In this document: positions 1 to 13,017 of the stretch, piece by piece
How positions within the stretch are numbered: the first letter of the stretch is position 1
How the letters are laid out: every line of letters starts with the position of its first letter
Assembly (NCBI GenBank): GCA_030263515.1
Contig: SZPD01000001.1
Span: forward strand, 1 to 48,363
Origin: Anaerolineae bacterium CFX9
Lineage (GTDB): Bacteria > Chloroflexota > Anaerolineae > Aggregatilineales > Phototrophicaceae
Direction of reading: 5' to 3'
DNA length: 48,363 nucleotides
Made by a program: the position numbers and the translations under genes
Notes under the pieces: generated by a model
Told to the model about the DNA's origin: nothing
Databases searched by the model: none
Seen by the model: only the letters and a program-made list of their open reading frames with translations

Positions 1-2622
1 TATTTACGCCGTCCCGGAACACTGGTTGAGTACGACGCCCGTACTTATGGGAAGATTGGACTGGATGAAACCGGGATCATCATCCGCCAACTGCTGGAGG
101 GGCTGCGCGTCGCCGGGTTAGTTGAAGTTACCCGCGAACCAGATGGTGAACAGGATGTCCCCGGTTATCAACTGGTGGCATCGGCGATGCGCTGGTATGC
201 CGGAATGGGTGAACGTGCATTTCATGACCCGATTCGTGTACCGAATGAGTCGCAGGAAGGTGGACGCCCCAATACCTTCTTCGTCGAGTTCTATCGAAGT
301 GTCGCCCAATCACTCGTTGGGCTGGAAGCTCATGAACACACAGCACAAGTCCCGTATGATGAGCGCGAGAAACGTGAGCAGCAGTTCCGCACAGGCGCAC
401 TTCCCATTCTCTATTGCTCTCCAACAATGGAACTGGGAGTCGATATTGCCGAACTGAATGTCGTCAACCTGCGGAATGTGCCACCAACCCCCGCCAATTA
501 CGCGCAGCGCAGCGGACGCGCCGGACGCAGCGGGCAACCCGCTTTGGTTTTTACCTACTGTTCCGGGGGCAGCCCGCACGATCAGTATTTCTTCAGACGC
601 CCGGAGCGCATGGTCGCAGGTGCGGTCACGCCACCGCGATTGGACTTGAGCAACGAAGACCTGCTACGAGCGCACATTCACGCCATCTGGCTGGCGGAAA
701 CCGGCATTGATCTGAAAGACACGCTCAAAGAAATTCTGGATATGAACGGCGATCCGCCGTCGCTGGAACTTCTGCCGGAAATCTACCAGCAAGCCGAGTC
801 GGTCACGGCACGGCAGGCGGCACGGCAGCGGGCGGAACGGGTGCTGAAGACCATACCCGATGTCGCCCATCCTGATGAACTGTTAGAAGTCACGATGCAG
901 AATATCGTCCGCACTTTTAATGCCACCTGTGAGCGCTGGCGCGGTCTGTACTGGTCAGCACTCAAACAGGTCAAGGTGCAGGAGGACATCCGCCGTGACC
1001 CGACCCGTCAGCAAACGGATAAGCGACAGGCAGATCGGCTGCGGCGTGAGGCACTGTCACAGATTGACCTGCTCACTGAGGTAAACAGTCTGGCGCAGTC
1101 AGATTTCTACAGCTATCGCTACTTCGCCACCGAAGGGTTTCTACCAGGATACAGTTTCCCACGCCTGCCGCTGTCGGCGTTTATCCCGGCGCGTCGGGCA
1201 AATCAACGGGATAACTTTCTCTCACGCCCACGCTTCCTAGCGGTTTCGGAGTTTGGACCGCGCGCCATCATCTACCATGAAGGCTCGCGGTATCTCATCA
1301 ATCAGGTCATCATGCCTGTTACGGAAGATGACGACGGGCCGCTCACAACCCAGATCAAACAGTGCAATAACTGCGGCTACGTTCATCCGGTGAAGTCAGG
1401 TGTCGATTATGATCTCTGCCAACGCTGCGGGATGCCGCTCGACCCGCCGCTCCAATCGCTGCTGCGCCTGCAAAATGTCGTGACTCGTCGTCGTGATCGC
1501 ATCAGCGCTGACGAGGAAGATCGTTTGCGACTGGGATATGAGATTCGCACTGGAGTCCGTTTTCGAGAACAGGACGGTGAGTTGGACGTTCGCACCGCAT
1601 TCGTCCGGCAGGGCGACCATGAACTGGCGCGATTGACGTATGCTCAGACGGCGACTCTGTGGCGGATTAACCTCGGTTGGGCACGGCGCAAAAACCGGGG
1701 GCAGTATGGCTTTGTCCTCGATATCGAGCGTGGTTATTGGGGACGCAACGAACAAAATGAAGATGACCCCGAAGACCCCATGTCGGAACGCACCCGGCGT
1801 GTGATCCCCTACGTTGAAGATAACCGCAACTGTCTGCTGATTGAGCCATTGATCGGGTTGGAAGTTGAGGAAATGGCATCGTTACAAGCAGCGCTCAAAC
1901 GAGCCATTGAAACCGTGTTCCAGCTTGAAGACAATGAACTGGCGGCGGAACCTCTGCCGGATCGGGATAACCGCCAGATGCTGCTGTTCTATGAGGCGGC
2001 AGAAGGTGGAGCGGGTGTCTTACGGCGGCTGGTGGATGATCCTTCAACCCTAGCACTCGTCGCCCGCGAAGCGCTGCGAATCTGCCATTTCGATCCCGAT
2101 ACAGGCGATGATTTACGTCATGCCCCGCGTGCGCGTGAGGATTGTGAGGCAGCCTGCTACGACTGTCTACTCAGCTACGGCAACCAGCGCGAACATCCCA
2201 TTCTGGATCGGCAGGTGATTCGCGCAGTATTGGAAATGTTCGCTGGCGCAGATGTCAGGATCAGCCCCAGCAGCGCAACACGGGATACGCATCTGGAAAC
2301 GCTGATCAGCCTGTCCGAGTCTGAGTTAGAGCGGGAATGGCTGTCCATTCTCAACGAGCGCGGGTTACGCTTGCCGGATTCAGCACAGGTTTATATAGAG
2401 GACTGCCAGACCCGCCCGGATTTCATCTATAACAGCGGTGGTGTGTATGCGGCAATCTATGTGGATGGCTCTCATCACGACTATCCACAGCGGCAGGGAC
2501 GCGACCGCCAACAGACGGAATGCCTGGAAGACTATGGTTATCGGGTCATTCGCTTTGGCTACCGTGATGATTGGGCAGCGGTTTTGCAGAAAAATAAGCA
2601 TATTTTCGGGGGTGAGCGGTGA
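1..2622 (+). CDS. DISARM-like DUF1998 helicase with C-terminal nuclease-like domain (5' partial)
   Basis: The reading frame is open from base 1, so the N-terminal helicase half lies outside the window; 873 residues are visible. The first part is an SF2 helicase C-terminal domain with motif VI QRSGRAGRSGQ near residue 168. A Cys4 zinc ribbon follows (CNNC at 455-458, CQRC about 472-475). A DUF1998 module comes next, with its CEAACYDCLLSY signature near 713-724. The last 100 residues resemble DUF559/Vsr-type PD-(D/E)XK nucleases (SELE, RPDF, then YVDGSHHD), but the usual acidic residue before VDG is Tyr, so activity is uncertain. DrmA and DrmB of DISARM carry helicase and DUF1998 domains on separate proteins; here they are joined. 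The stop overlaps the next start as GTGA. DruE of Druantia or a DpdJ-like helicase are alternatives, but the SNF2 and Eco57I neighbours favour DISARM. Confidence 0.8.
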   Translation, partial: YLRRPGTLVEYDARTYGKIGLDETGIIIRQLLEGLRVAGLVEVTREPDGEQDVPGYQLVASAMRWYAGMGERAFHDPIRVPNESQEGGRPNTFFVEFYRSVAQSLVGLEAHEHTAQVPYDEREKREQQFRTGALPILYCSPTMELGVDIAELNVVNLRNVPPTPANYAQRSGRAGRSGQPALVFTYCSGGSPHDQYFFRRPERMVAGAVTPPRLDLSNEDLLRAHIHAIWLAETGIDLKDTLKEILDMNGDPPSLELLPEIYQQAESVTARQAARQRAERVLKTIPDVAHPDELLEVTMQNIVRTFNATCERWRGLYWSALKQVKVQEDIRRDPTRQQTDKRQADRLRREALSQIDLLTEVNSLAQSDFYSYRYFATEGFLPGYSFPRLPLSAFIPARRANQRDNFLSRPRFLAVSEFGPRAIIYHEGSRYLINQVIMPVTEDDDGPLTTQIKQCNNCGYVHPVKSGVDYDLCQRCGMPLDPPLQSLLRLQNVVTRRRDRISADEEDRLRLGYEIRTGVRFREQDGELDVRTAFVRQGDHELARLTYAQTATLWRINLGWARRKNRGQYGFVLDIERGYWGRNEQNEDDPEDPMSERTRRVIPYVEDNRNCLLIEPLIGLEVEEMASLQAALKRAIETVFQLEDNELAAEPLPDRDNRQMLLFYEAAEGGAGVLRRLVDDPSTLALVAREALRICHFDPDTGDDLRHAPRAREDCEAACYDCLLSYGNQREHPILDRQVIRAVLEMFAGADVRISPSSATRDTHLETLISLSESELEREWLSILNERGLRLPDSAQVYIEDCQTRPDFIYNSGGVYAAIYVDGSHHDYPQRQGRDRQQTECLEDYGYRVIRFGYRDDWAAVLQKNKHIFGGER

Positions 2623-5456
2623 GTTTTACAGTCGGATCACTGGTCAGAGTGCGCGGACGTGAATGGGTTGTGCTGCCGGAATCGACGGATGAACTGGTTC
2701 GGGTGCGTCCGTTAGGCGGCACAGAAGATGAAGTCACGGGTATTTTTACCGCGCTGGAACCTGTCGAACCGGCTCAGTTTGCCCTGCCTGATCCAGTACA
2801 AATCGGTGACTATCGCTCAGCACGGTTGCTACGGGCAGCGGTTCGCCTAGGGTTTCGCTCCAGCGCGGGTCCGTTCCGGTCATTTGCCCGCATTAACGTC
2901 GAACCCCGCCCCTACCAACTTGTGCCGCTCCTAATGGCGCTCAAGCAGGACCCGGTGCGCCTATTGATTGCCGATGACGTGGGCATCGGGAAAACAGTTG
3001 AGGCGCTGCTGGTCGCCCGCGAGCTGTTGGATCGCGGTGAAATCGACCGGTTGGCTGTATTGTGTCCACCGCAGCTTGCCGAACAGTGGCAAACAGAGCT
3101 GCGTGAGAAGTTCTACATCGAAGCTGAACTCGTACTTTCTAGCACAGCGACTCGTCTGGAACGCCATCTGCGGATGGGCGAGTCGCTTTTTGAGCGGTAT
3201 CCCTTTGTGGTTGTTTCGACTGACTTCATCAAATCAGAACGACGGCGAAACGAGTTTTTACGCACCGCTCCCCACTTTATTATTGTCGATGAAGCACACA
3301 CCGTTGCCCACACCACTGATAATCGAGGTGGGAGACATCAGCGTTATGAATTGGTAGCGACCCTAGCAAATGACCCAAGCCGCCATATAGTGCTGGTTAC
3401 AGCGACACCGCACAGCGGTAAGGAAGATGCTTTTCGCTCACTGCTGGCAATGCTAAATCCTGAATTTGCTGATTTGCCTGAAGATCTCACAGGCGTGGAA
3501 AATGAGAGTCTGCGCCGTGAACTGGCGCATTACTTCGTCCAGCGACGGCGTGGTGACATTCGCGCCTACATGGATGCGATCACCCCGTTCCCGGAACGGG
3601 ATACCGCTGAAGAAACCTACAAGCTCACCGACGATTACAAGCGCCTCTTTGACCGTGTGCTGAACTATGCGCGGGAAACTGTCTTGCAGCCGGGGGAAGG
3701 CTATCGCCAGCGGGTGCGTTGGTGGTCGGCGCTGGCACTCCTGCGTTCACTGGCATCCAGTCCGGCTGCCGCCGCCGCGACGCTTCGCAGCCGCGCCGCG
3801 ACCACTGAGGCGGATAACGAGATTGATGTGGACGACATCGGACGGCGCACAGTGCTGGACTTGATGAACGATGAATCTGCCGAAGGGATAGATGCCATTC
3901 CCGGCAGCGATATTGGCGAACTCGCGGGGGACGAAACCAGCCACCGCCGCCGCTTGCTCGACATGGCACGGGCAGCCGAAGCGCTGCAAGGCGAGGCAGA
4001 CAGCAAGCTGGAGCGCCTGATCGCCATTGTCAAAGACCTGCTGCGTGAAGGTTATAACCCGATTGTGTTTTGTCGCTTCATCCCGACGGTGGACTATGTG
4101 ACCGACGCTTTGCGGGAGGCGACGCGCGGCGTGGAAGTGGCGGGTGTGACCGGCACGCTCCCGCCGTCGGAACGTGAGGAGCGCGTGACGCAGTTGAGTC
4201 AGGCGGCGAAGCGTGTGCTGGTTTGTACCGACTGCCTGAGTGAGGGTATCAACCTACAACAGGGCTTTGATGCCGTCATTCACTACGACCTGTCCTGGAA
4301 TCCCACGCGCCACGAACAGCGCGAAGGGCGCGTGGATCGTTACGGACAGCCGAGCCAGCGTATCAAGGTTGTGACGTACTACGGCATTGACAACCAGATT
4401 GACGGTATCGTGCTGGATGTGCTGCTGCGGAAACACAAAACGATCCGTAACTCGCTGGGGGTTTCCGTGCCTGTCCCCGGCAACAGTGAGGATGTCATCG
4501 AGGCAATTTTTGAGGGATTGCTGCTCCGCGAAAATTCCAGCTTCAACCAGAATCTACTGCCCGGATTCGATGAATATATCAAGCCTCGTCAGGCAGAGCT
4601 TGATTTGCAGTGGGAAGCGGCAGCCGAGCGGGAGAAACGCTCCCGCACGATGTTCGCTCAACAGGCTATTCGCGTGGATGAAGTTGCTGCCGAACTGAAT
4701 GCTGCCCGTGAAGCCGTCGGATCGGGCATTGATGTCGCCGGGTTTATGAAGGACAGCGTGCGGATGCATCGCGGGGTCGTGTCTGAGAATGGCGCGGTAG
4801 GTTTCGATTTGACGGAAACACCGCGCGGGCTGCGTGATATGCTCGGCAAAGCGCAGTTCGCCGCCCGTTTTGAACTGCCCGTGAAAGAGGGACAGCTTTA
4901 TTTGACGCGGACTCACCCGCTGGTCGAGTCGCTGGCGGCGTATGTGATGAATACGGCGCTGGATGCCGCCGAAGTTGATGAGGATCAACCTCACGCTCGT
5001 CGCGCTGGCGCGATACGCACGACAGCCGTGCAGCGGCGAACCACGTTGCTGCTAGTACGCTTCCGTTATCATCTCATTACCCGCACTCAAGATGAGGAGC
5101 GCCAATTACTGGCAGAGGACAGCCTGACGCTGGCTTTTGAAGGTTCGCCTGAAAATGCGGTATGGCTTGAACCGGAGGCAGCCGAAACCCTGCTAAACGC
5201 TGAACCCGATGAAAATATTCACCCACAGCAGGCAGCGGAGTTTGTAGGGCGTGTGATCGAAGGTTTTGACTATCTTGCTCCAACACTCAACGACATCGCG
5301 CAGCGACGCGGTGATGAACTGCTGGCGGCGCACGTTCGTATACGTGAGGCGGCGTACCGGCGTGGAGAACGTCGCCCGCAGCATCGTGTCGAAGCACAGC
5401 TTCCGCCGGATGTGCTGGGGATTTACGTGTTTTTACCCGCAATGAGGAGCAGGTAG
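2619..5456 (+). CDS. drmD: SNF2-family helicase, DrmD-like
   Basis: This is a 945-residue SNF2/RapA-type ATPase. An N-terminal SH3-like stretch (LVRVRGREWVVLPES, RPLGG) is typical of DISARM DrmD. Walker A is DDVGIGKT near residue 120, the DEAH box is IIVDEAH near 222, and the C-lobe motif REGRVDRYGQ is near 568-577. A long C-terminal region follows that I do not assign. The start is GTG at 2619, overlapping the previous stop, with a GGGGGTGAG ribosome site inside the upstream gene. The family is expected to translocate on DNA and remodel protein-DNA complexes during recognition of unmodified phage DNA. It sits between the DUF1998 helicase and the Eco57I methylase, the expected partners of class 1 DISARM. 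The DrmD assignment rests on recalled family resemblance and context, not on a search. Confidence 0.8.
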   Translation: MSFTVGSLVRVRGREWVVLPESTDELVRVRPLGGTEDEVTGIFTALEPVEPAQFALPDPVQIGDYRSARLLRAAVRLGFRSSAGPFRSFARINVEPRPYQLVPLLMALKQDPVRLLIADDVGIGKTVEALLVARELLDRGEIDRLAVLCPPQLAEQWQTELREKFYIEAELVLSSTATRLERHLRMGESLFERYPFVVVSTDFIKSERRRNEFLRTAPHFIIVDEAHTVAHTTDNRGGRHQRYELVATLANDPSRHIVLVTATPHSGKEDAFRSLLAMLNPEFADLPEDLTGVENESLRRELAHYFVQRRRGDIRAYMDAITPFPERDTAEETYKLTDDYKRLFDRVLNYARETVLQPGEGYRQRVRWWSALALLRSLASSPAAAAATLRSRAATTEADNEIDVDDIGRRTVLDLMNDESAEGIDAIPGSDIGELAGDETSHRRRLLDMARAAEALQGEADSKLERLIAIVKDLLREGYNPIVFCRFIPTVDYVTDALREATRGVEVAGVTGTLPPSEREERVTQLSQAAKRVLVCTDCLSEGINLQQGFDAVIHYDLSWNPTRHEQREGRVDRYGQPSQRIKVVTYYGIDNQIDGIVLDVLLRKHKTIRNSLGVSVPVPGNSEDVIEAIFEGLLLRENSSFNQNLLPGFDEYIKPRQAELDLQWEAAAEREKRSRTMFAQQAIRVDEVAAELNAAREAVGSGIDVAGFMKDSVRMHRGVVSENGAVGFDLTETPRGLRDMLGKAQFAARFELPVKEGQLYLTRTHPLVESLAAYVMNTALDAAEVDEDQPHARRAGAIRTTAVQRRTTLLLVRFRYHLITRTQDEERQLLAEDSLTLAFEGSPENAVWLEPEAAETLLNAEPDENIHPQQAAEFVGRVIEGFDYLAPTLNDIAQRRGDELLAAHVRIREAAYRRGERRPQHRVEAQLPPDVLGIYVFLPAMRSR

Positions 5457-5459
5457 CGA

Positions 5460-9509
<4,050 letters not shown>

Positions 9510-9520
9510 GGGAATGACCA

Positions 9521-10036
9521 ATGATGCCAGATGACGAAAAGGCGATAACCATTGCGCGGCGTACTCGTAAAAACCTCGACTTCATCTATTCTGCTAAAGC
9601 GCAAGGCGCAGATGTTGAGGAAGTTACTCAACTGCTCAACAGCATGTTGGGGATGCTGATCTGTTTACGGGAGGAGTATTTTCACGGGCGAACTGTGACA
9701 TGGGATGATGTGCGCCACCATAATCTTCACCCCGTTTCTGTCTCCGCACAAAAACGCAATGACGATGCAGACATATGGAACGCCTATCAACCAAGTTTCA
9801 GTCAATTGATTACATGCCTACGCCATGCCTTCGCTCACAACTGTTTTTCATTGGTTGGAGACACATCACAACCTCGCGCTAATCGTGAAATTGTCGGGCT
9901 GGATGTTTGGAATACCCCCACTGGCAAAAAATATAAGACTTGGCAAGCGAAGCTGACAATCGACGATTTGAAGGCTATCGCGTATTTGTTTATTGACTAC
10001 CTTGAAACGACACGTGGACACGAACTTGCTGCGTAA
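9521..10036 (+). CDS. HEPN-domain protein, probable RNase-type effector
   Basis: This 171-residue, mostly helical protein carries the HEPN signature R-x4-H as R101-HAFA-H106. It resembles the HEPN group typified by pEK499 p136 (a long helix with LLNSMLGMLICLREEYF, then the R-x4-H helix). HEPN proteins are commonly metal-independent RNases acting in toxin-antitoxin and abortive-infection settings. It begins 11 bp after the methylase stop; tandem ATGs at 9521 and 9524 are both possible. No MNT-type nucleotidyltransferase antitoxin is next to it, so either the system itself restrains it or the 255-residue neighbour does; that is inference. The bases are slightly AT-richer than the preceding genes. 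The R-x4-H call is direct; the subfamily is recalled. Confidence 0.68.
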   Translation: MMPDDEKAITIARRTRKNLDFIYSAKAQGADVEEVTQLLNSMLGMLICLREEYFHGRTVTWDDVRHHNLHPVSVSAQKRNDDADIWNAYQPSFSQLITCLRHAFAHNCFSLVGDTSQPRANREIVGLDVWNTPTGKKYKTWQAKLTIDDLKAIAYLFIDYLETTRGHELAA

Positions 10037-10113
10037 TGGAACAACGTGGGATGTTAGCCAATGGAAGGGCGCATCCTAATCGGCAATAACGAACTGAAAA
10101 GGACAAACTGCAA

Positions 10114-10881
10114 ATGAGTAACGGGAGAAACAGGACATCGCACTATATCCGTTCCGAGGGACCAAAACCCGACGCGGTGAAACGAGGTCTTGTTTGGCTT
10201 CTCGAATTGGGGCGCAAAGAAAACAGGAAATCTGCGTTGCTCGCTGTCCCGGTCATGGATAATCTGAGCGGCGTAATTGAAGAAGTTTTGGGTGAGCGAG
10301 CGATCAAAGCATTAAAGCAAGGCAGCGCCGTAAATCTGGAGTCGGTTGTTTCCGTTTCTCTGCTTACAGAACGCAAAGATGTGTTCAATCACCAAGGTCC
10401 AGTGATCGCTGTGTATCCAAACAAGAAACTTCTAGACAAGATCGACAACATGCGGGGCGTGACTGATGTGCTGGTTATCCCCTGGTCATTACAGGAGATA
10501 CAGTATTGGATCGAAACCTGGCAGGCATTGGAGCTTGGTGCTTCCGGGAATTCTCCAATTGAGCAATCGTTCTCGAATCCAGTCGTTGAAGAGGCTCTTA
10601 AAAGTTTGACATCTCGTGTCAACCTGCGTGCGGGTATCGCACATCCGATGGATAAAGCAGCAGCAGTTGATCTCTTTAAGAAACTTAAAGCGGCTAAGAT
10701 CGCTTATGACCCGACTGAGATCAGAGGATGGCTCGTCCGACATGGATGGGAAAGCGATGATGCAGATGAGGTAAAAGATATTGCCGAGAAGATTTCGCAG
10801 GGTCGCGCCGTGCGAAGTGCAAATGGTGGTTGGGCAGATGATATCGTCAACCTTTGGCGCGAAAGAGCATCTAAATCCTAG
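10114..10881 (+). CDS. Hypothetical protein of the DISARM-like operon
   Basis: I do not recognise this 255-residue protein. It has no signal peptide or membrane segment. Residues about 85-130 alternate strand and helix (GPVIAVYPNKKLLDKI, DVLVIPWSLQEIQYWIETW), suggesting an alpha/beta core. The C-terminal part is charged and helical (DLFKKLKAAKIAYDPTEIRGWLVRHGW) and could bind nucleic acid or a partner. The ribosome site AAAGGA lies 10 bases before the ATG. The gene sits between the HEPN gene and the NERD helicase in the same direction, so it is probably cotranscribed. It may be an accessory specificity factor or the HEPN antidote, but the sequence does not decide. Confidence 0.65.
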   Translation: MSNGRNRTSHYIRSEGPKPDAVKRGLVWLLELGRKENRKSALLAVPVMDNLSGVIEEVLGERAIKALKQGSAVNLESVVSVSLLTERKDVFNHQGPVIAVYPNKKLLDKIDNMRGVTDVLVIPWSLQEIQYWIETWQALELGASGNSPIEQSFSNPVVEEALKSLTSRVNLRAGIAHPMDKAAAVDLFKKLKAAKIAYDPTEIRGWLVRHGWESDDADEVKDIAEKISQGRAVRSANGGWADDIVNLWRERASKS

Positions 10882-11019
10882 CAGAAGGCGACTGTTGATT
10901 TAAGCGTGGCACATATGAGGTATTCGCAACTTGATGGTCCGAGTGTGAAGATTCGCCAAGTGAAAGTGGGTAATACAAGAACAGGTAAGCAGTGCTGAGT
11001 ATCCCTGCCAGAAAGATTA

Positions 11020-13005
11020 GTGATGCCGATCCCCTCGCAGAACGATTTTCTACGTCCCTTCCTGACCATCCTCAGTGATGGGCAGACGTATACGCGGTCG
11101 CAGCTCCAGCACCGGCTGGTGAAGCATTTCGGCATCAGCGACGAAGATGCGCGGCAGATGAGCGGCAAGCAGCTCACGCTGGTTAATCGGCTGGCATGGT
11201 GTGATGCCCATTTTGTCAAAGCCGGTTTTGTGAATAAACGCCAGCACCATGCGGACAGTCTGCAAGATCAGTTTCGCATCACATCGCTCGGCATCCGCGA
11301 ACTGAATCGCCGACCGGAGAAAATCACGGTCGGTTATCTACAAGGATTCTATCTCGGCAAGGTGCATCGCGGAGCAGGCTCTGACGACACAACCAGCGAC
11401 GCCGAACTTGAACTCTATGAAGCCTTTGAGAAGCTGCCGGACGAGTTCACGGTCTTTCACAGCGTCAAATGGTTTGCCAAAGCGCGCGGCACGGTTGGCG
11501 AGATCGACTTTTTGATCGCGCACCCGCAGCGCGGCGTGCTGGTGATGGAAGTGAAAGGTGGGGTCATCAAGCTTGAAAATGGGGACTGGTACAGTACAGA
11601 TCGCAATGGACGTACCAGCGGAATCAAAGACCCCTGTGAGCAGTCGGAACGCAATCGTAGAGCGCTATCGGATTGGCTCGCCGACGACTTTCGCACCAAA
11701 CGCTTCAACTATGCCCTGTTTCCCGCAGTTGCCCTGCCCGATTCGAGAGTTGATCGGGATATACGCCCGGATTGCCCGCAGGACATCTTCATCGATATGC
11801 GGCATTTGCCCGATCTCCCTGCTCGGCTGGATCAGATATTTGATTACTGGCAAGCCCATGCCGATGCTCGAAATCAACGAATGGACGGACAGGCTGCGAT
11901 TGCCGCGCTCGTTGATCTATTCGTGCCATCGCGTCAGCTTCAGCCGCGCATCGCCGATGTATTTGAGCGGGAACGGCGCAAAATCGAAGAACTGACACAA
12001 CAGCAGTTCCTGATTTTGCGGGTACTGCGGATGCAAAAACGAGCAGCGATTGTCGGTGGTGCCGGAACAGGCAAAACCATGCTGGCGATGGAGAAGGCAC
12101 AGCAATTGCTTGACGCTGACTATCGCGTGTTGTTCCTGTGCTTCAATCAAAATCTGAAACAGTGGCTGGAAAGCAGTTTGCGGCATCCGAATGTGACAGT
12201 TGCGACCTTTCATGGGGCGGTGGGGACGATCATTAACTGGACGGGTGTCCGCAAGCCGCCCGGCAATTTCTATGAGCAAGCCGCCGACCTTCTGACTGAT
12301 GCGACGCAGGCGCTGCAAGCACAGCAGTCAGATAAACTGTTTGACGCGATCATCGTCGATGAGGCACAGGACTTTGAAGATACCTGGTGGATTCCATTAC
12401 CGGATCTGCTAAAAGACCCGGACAACGGTGTTTTCTATGTCTTCTTCGATGATAATCAGCGGATCTATACCCAAATCAGCAATATCCCCATGAGCAGTGA
12501 ACCGCTGCTCCTCAGCGATAACTGCCGCAATACGCAGCATATCCATGCTCGCCTTAGCCCGTATATGCAAGAGCGTCATGAGACAGTATGTCTCGGACCA
12601 GAAGGACGCCCGGTGGAAGTCATCGGCGCAGAAACCCCACAGGCAGCGCGCAGAGCATTGCAGTCGCTGCTGAACCGGCTCGTCAACGAGGAAGGCATCC
12701 GCACAGAAGATATCATTGTGCTGACGGCGGCGTCCGAGAAGCGAAGTCAATGGAAGCAGGATGAGCAATTAGGTAATTTCATCCTTTCGTGGTATCTCGA
12801 CACTGAGATGGAGCTTGCTGTTCGCGTCGCGTCGATCTTCTCCTACAAAGGTTTGGAAAACGCTGTCGTCATTCTGACTGAACTGGATATGGTTTCACGA
12901 GGTGAAATCCAAAGTCAACTGATTTATGTGGGTATGTCCCGTGCGCGGCATCATGCAGTCGTTATCGGCAGATTACCTGAACCGCAGCAGCCCCCAGCAG
13001 TATAG
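11020..13005 (+). CDS. Mrr_N - NERD nuclease - SF1 helicase fusion
   Basis: This 661-residue protein joins three modules. Residues 1-97 form a winged-helix domain like the N terminus of Mrr restriction enzymes (YTRSQLQHRLVKHFGIS, LTLVNRLAWCDAHFVKAG). Residues about 125-240 are a NERD nuclease domain with D163 and E177-V-K179 as the PD-(D/E)XK residues. From about 320 there is a UvrD-type SF1 helicase: Walker A GGAGTGKT near 345-352, IIVDEAQD near 444, and a C-terminal YVGMSRARHHAVVI motif. It is likely a DNA-degrading or DNA-processing effector. The start is GTG 11020 or the adjacent ATG 11023; neither has a strong ribosome site. About 140 bp of non-coding DNA lies upstream. NERD-helicases are known in defence islands; the Mrr_N extension is the unusual part. 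Confidence 0.82.
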   Translation: MMPIPSQNDFLRPFLTILSDGQTYTRSQLQHRLVKHFGISDEDARQMSGKQLTLVNRLAWCDAHFVKAGFVNKRQHHADSLQDQFRITSLGIRELNRRPEKITVGYLQGFYLGKVHRGAGSDDTTSDAELELYEAFEKLPDEFTVFHSVKWFAKARGTVGEIDFLIAHPQRGVLVMEVKGGVIKLENGDWYSTDRNGRTSGIKDPCEQSERNRRALSDWLADDFRTKRFNYALFPAVALPDSRVDRDIRPDCPQDIFIDMRHLPDLPARLDQIFDYWQAHADARNQRMDGQAAIAALVDLFVPSRQLQPRIADVFERERRKIEELTQQQFLILRVLRMQKRAAIVGGAGTGKTMLAMEKAQQLLDADYRVLFLCFNQNLKQWLESSLRHPNVTVATFHGAVGTIINWTGVRKPPGNFYEQAADLLTDATQALQAQQSDKLFDAIIVDEAQDFEDTWWIPLPDLLKDPDNGVFYVFFDDNQRIYTQISNIPMSSEPLLLSDNCRNTQHIHARLSPYMQERHETVCLGPEGRPVEVIGAETPQAARRALQSLLNRLVNEEGIRTEDIIVLTAASEKRSQWKQDEQLGNFILSWYLDTEMELAVRVASIFSYKGLENAVVILTELDMVSRGEIQSQLIYVGMSRARHHAVVIGRLPEPQQPPAV

Positions 13006-13017
13006 GAAAGTACGAAT

